Shown: piece after piece, positions 5,505 to 9,588 of the stretch
How the letters are laid out: the number at the start of each line of letters is the position of its first letter
How positions within the stretch are numbered: the stretch's first letter is position 1
DNA from: Gammaproteobacteria bacterium
Lineage (GTDB): Bacteria; Pseudomonadota; Gammaproteobacteria; Chromatiales; Chromatiaceae
Assembly (NCBI GenBank): GCA_015231665.1
Contig: JADGBD010000054.1
Location: 1 to 9,588 of the forward strand
DNA: 9,588 bases
Direction of reading: 5' to 3'
Position numbers and translations under genes: made by a program
Notes under the pieces: generated by a model
The model's database searches: none
What the model was told of the DNA's origin: nothing
What the model saw: the letters and a program-made list of their open reading frames with translations, nothing else

Positions 5505-5528
5505 CGGGACTCGGGACTGGAGACTCGG
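5505..5528 (+). repeat. Short heptamer tandem repeat upstream of the kinase gene
   Basis: CGGGACT (5505-5511), CGGGACT (5512-5518) and the degenerate GGAGACT (5519-5525) run in tandem and end in CGG. The tract lies 34 nt before the kinase start codon in a 111-nt spacer. Seven-base units can vary by slippage, but three copies, one degenerate, may be too few to do so. No protein or RNA function is evident. Confidence 0.6.
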
Positions 5529-5561
5529 AAGAACAAAGCCAGCGCGCCCATTGATCCGCCG

Positions 5562-8804
<3,243 letters not shown>

Positions 8805-8810
<6 letters not shown>

Positions 8811-8827
8811 GCGTTACAGCTCAGGCC
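8805..8827. terminator. Hairpin across two convergent stop codons
   Basis: CTGAGC (8807-8812) pairs perfectly with GCTCAG (8819-8824) around loop GTTACA, and GG (8805-8806) can extend the stem with CC (8826-8827) past a bulged G. The stem contains the kinase stop (8808-8810) and the cysZ stop (8821-8823, minus strand), which are only 10 nt apart. No T-run follows on either side, so efficient intrinsic termination is doubtful; a weak bidirectional end or mRNA 3' stabiliser is possible. Confidence 0.35.
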
Positions 8828-9549
8828 TGATTCTGCATCCGCCGACACCAGAGGGCAGTAGCACCGGCTACGGCGGCGGGCATGGCGAGAAAATTCAGCA
8901 GCGGGATCATCATCAGCAGGGTAACCCCGCTGCCAAAGCCCAGGGCCGCCAGGCGCTGGCGCTTGAGTTGCTGGCGCTGTTGGGCAAAGCCGATGCCGTG
9001 ATTGCCCATGGGGTAGTCGACGTATTGCAGCGCCAGCATCCAGGCGCTGAACAAAAACCAAAGCAGGGGTGCGGCCAGGTTGAGCAGGGGGATGAGAAAC
9101 AGCAGCAGCAAGGGCAGGGCAAGCAGCAAAAAGTAAATCAGCTTGTGCAACTCGCCAGCCAGCGCCGGCAGCAGGCTCTTCCAAAAGGCTGGTTGCGGCG
9201 GCAGGGGCAGGCCGCTGAGATGGGCCTCAACCCGCTCCGCCAGCAGGGCGTTGAAGGGTGCGGCAATGAAATTGGCCAGGGCGGTGAAGCTGAAAAAAAC
9301 CACCAGCAAGGCGGTGAGGGCAAACAGCGGCCAGAGCAGCCAGCGCAGAAAGCTGTACCAGGCATCCGCCGGCAGCAACCAGTCCATGAAACCGGCAAAC
9401 TGGCTCAGCCCCAGCCAGATCAGGCCGCTGAACACCAGCAGATTGATGAGGAAGGGGATCAGCACAAAGCGGCGCAACTCGGGCCGGAGCACCAGCTTCA
9501 AACCCTCAAAAACGTAGCCGAAGCCGGAAATGCCGTGGTTTAGCGCCAT
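8821..9549 (-). CDS. cysZ: Sulfate transporter CysZ
   Basis: This 242-residue inner-membrane protein of the CysZ/EI24 family mediates sulfate uptake for cysteine synthesis. The match to the E. coli protein (about 253 aa), from memory, is strong across the core: ANFIAAPFNALLAERVEAHL at residues 92-111, WFLFSAWMLALQYVDYP at 164-180, NHGIGF at 183-188, and MIPLLNFLAMPAAVAGATALW at 214-234. Hydrophobic segments lie at about 28-50, 66-90, 134-175 and 203-235, agreeing with the mix of full and partly inserted helices known for CysZ. The N-terminal GFGYVFEGLKLV with LRRFVLIPFLIN is also typical. ATG 9549 has a good ribosome site, AGGA on the minus strand at 9556-9559, 6 nt upstream. It is convergent with the kinase gene, and its promoter lies outside or at the window edge. 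No cysteine-biosynthesis gene is adjacent within the window. Confidence 0.96.
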   Translation of the reverse strand: MALNHGISGFGYVFEGLKLVLRPELRRFVLIPFLINLLVFSGLIWLGLSQFAGFMDWLLPADAWYSFLRWLLWPLFALTALLVVFFSFTALANFIAAPFNALLAERVEAHLSGLPLPPQPAFWKSLLPALAGELHKLIYFLLLALPLLLLFLIPLLNLAAPLLWFLFSAWMLALQYVDYPMGNHGIGFAQQRQQLKRQRLAALGFGSGVTLLMMIPLLNFLAMPAAVAGATALWCRRMQNQA

Positions 9550-9588
9550 CTGGGGTCCTGTGGTGGGGTGAGTGCCCGCCAGTCGAGC
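9550..9588. other. Upstream edge of cysZ
   Basis: These 39 bases lead into cysZ and include its ribosome site (9556-9559). No promoter box or other gene can be recognised before the window ends. Confidence 0.5.

Noticed and set aside
8968..9543. A 191-codon plus-strand frame opposite cysZ, rich in Gln/Lys/Glu
   Set aside because: It is the complement of Leu-rich membrane-helix codons in cysZ, whose identity is certain. The Gln-rich composition is a direct result of that.

Overview
The window is GC-rich bacterial chromosome with dense coding, strong G/C preference at third codon positions and only short spacers. The CysZ sequence (very close to the enterobacterial protein over its core), the DUF4124 periplasmic protein, the tRNA-Leu and the PAS-rich hybrid kinase point to a gammaproteobacterium. 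The two small conserved unknown proteins and the AMMECR1/MEMO pair would fit a sulfur-oxidising or purple-sulfur-type lineage, but that is an impression from memory and not shown by the sequence.

Layout from left to right. Positions 1-65 are the 3' part of a tRNA-Leu(GAG) gene cut by the window edge, followed by a strong intrinsic terminator (91-123). Positions 219-2545 hold a two-gene operon with a 1-nt stop/start overlap: a Tat-exported subunit of the gluconate 2-dehydrogenase subunit 3 family, then its FAD-dependent GMC oxidoreductase. Together they look like a periplasmic dehydrogenase of unknown substrate, without the cytochrome c subunit seen in classical complexes. Positions 2546-2777 are a convergent spacer holding a regular 189-bp inverted-repeat element built from CGCAAAG heptamers, with smaller palindromes inside. 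Two small conserved proteins of unknown function follow on the minus strand (2778-2996 and 3066-3326), separated by a structured spacer. Positions 3515-4892 hold the MEMO-like (AmmeB) and AMMECR1-like (AmmeA) genes of the AmmeMemoRadiSam system, overlapping by about 23 nt; the radical SAM partner is not in the window. Next come a secreted DUF4124 protein (4992-5450) behind a perfect leader hairpin, a 1082-residue soluble hybrid histidine kinase with four PAS domains, HisKA, HATPase, receiver and HPt domains (5562-8810), and, convergent to it, cysZ on the minus strand (8821-9549), encoding a sulfate transport protein.

The window shows no transposase, CRISPR array, phage gene or toxin-antitoxin pair. 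It is mostly ordinary core-type genome. The parts most worth a second look are the heptamer inverted-repeat element, the AmmeB-AmmeA pair lacking its radical SAM enzyme, the two small unknown proteins, and the GMC/Tat dehydrogenase pair with unusual residues at the usual active-site positions.
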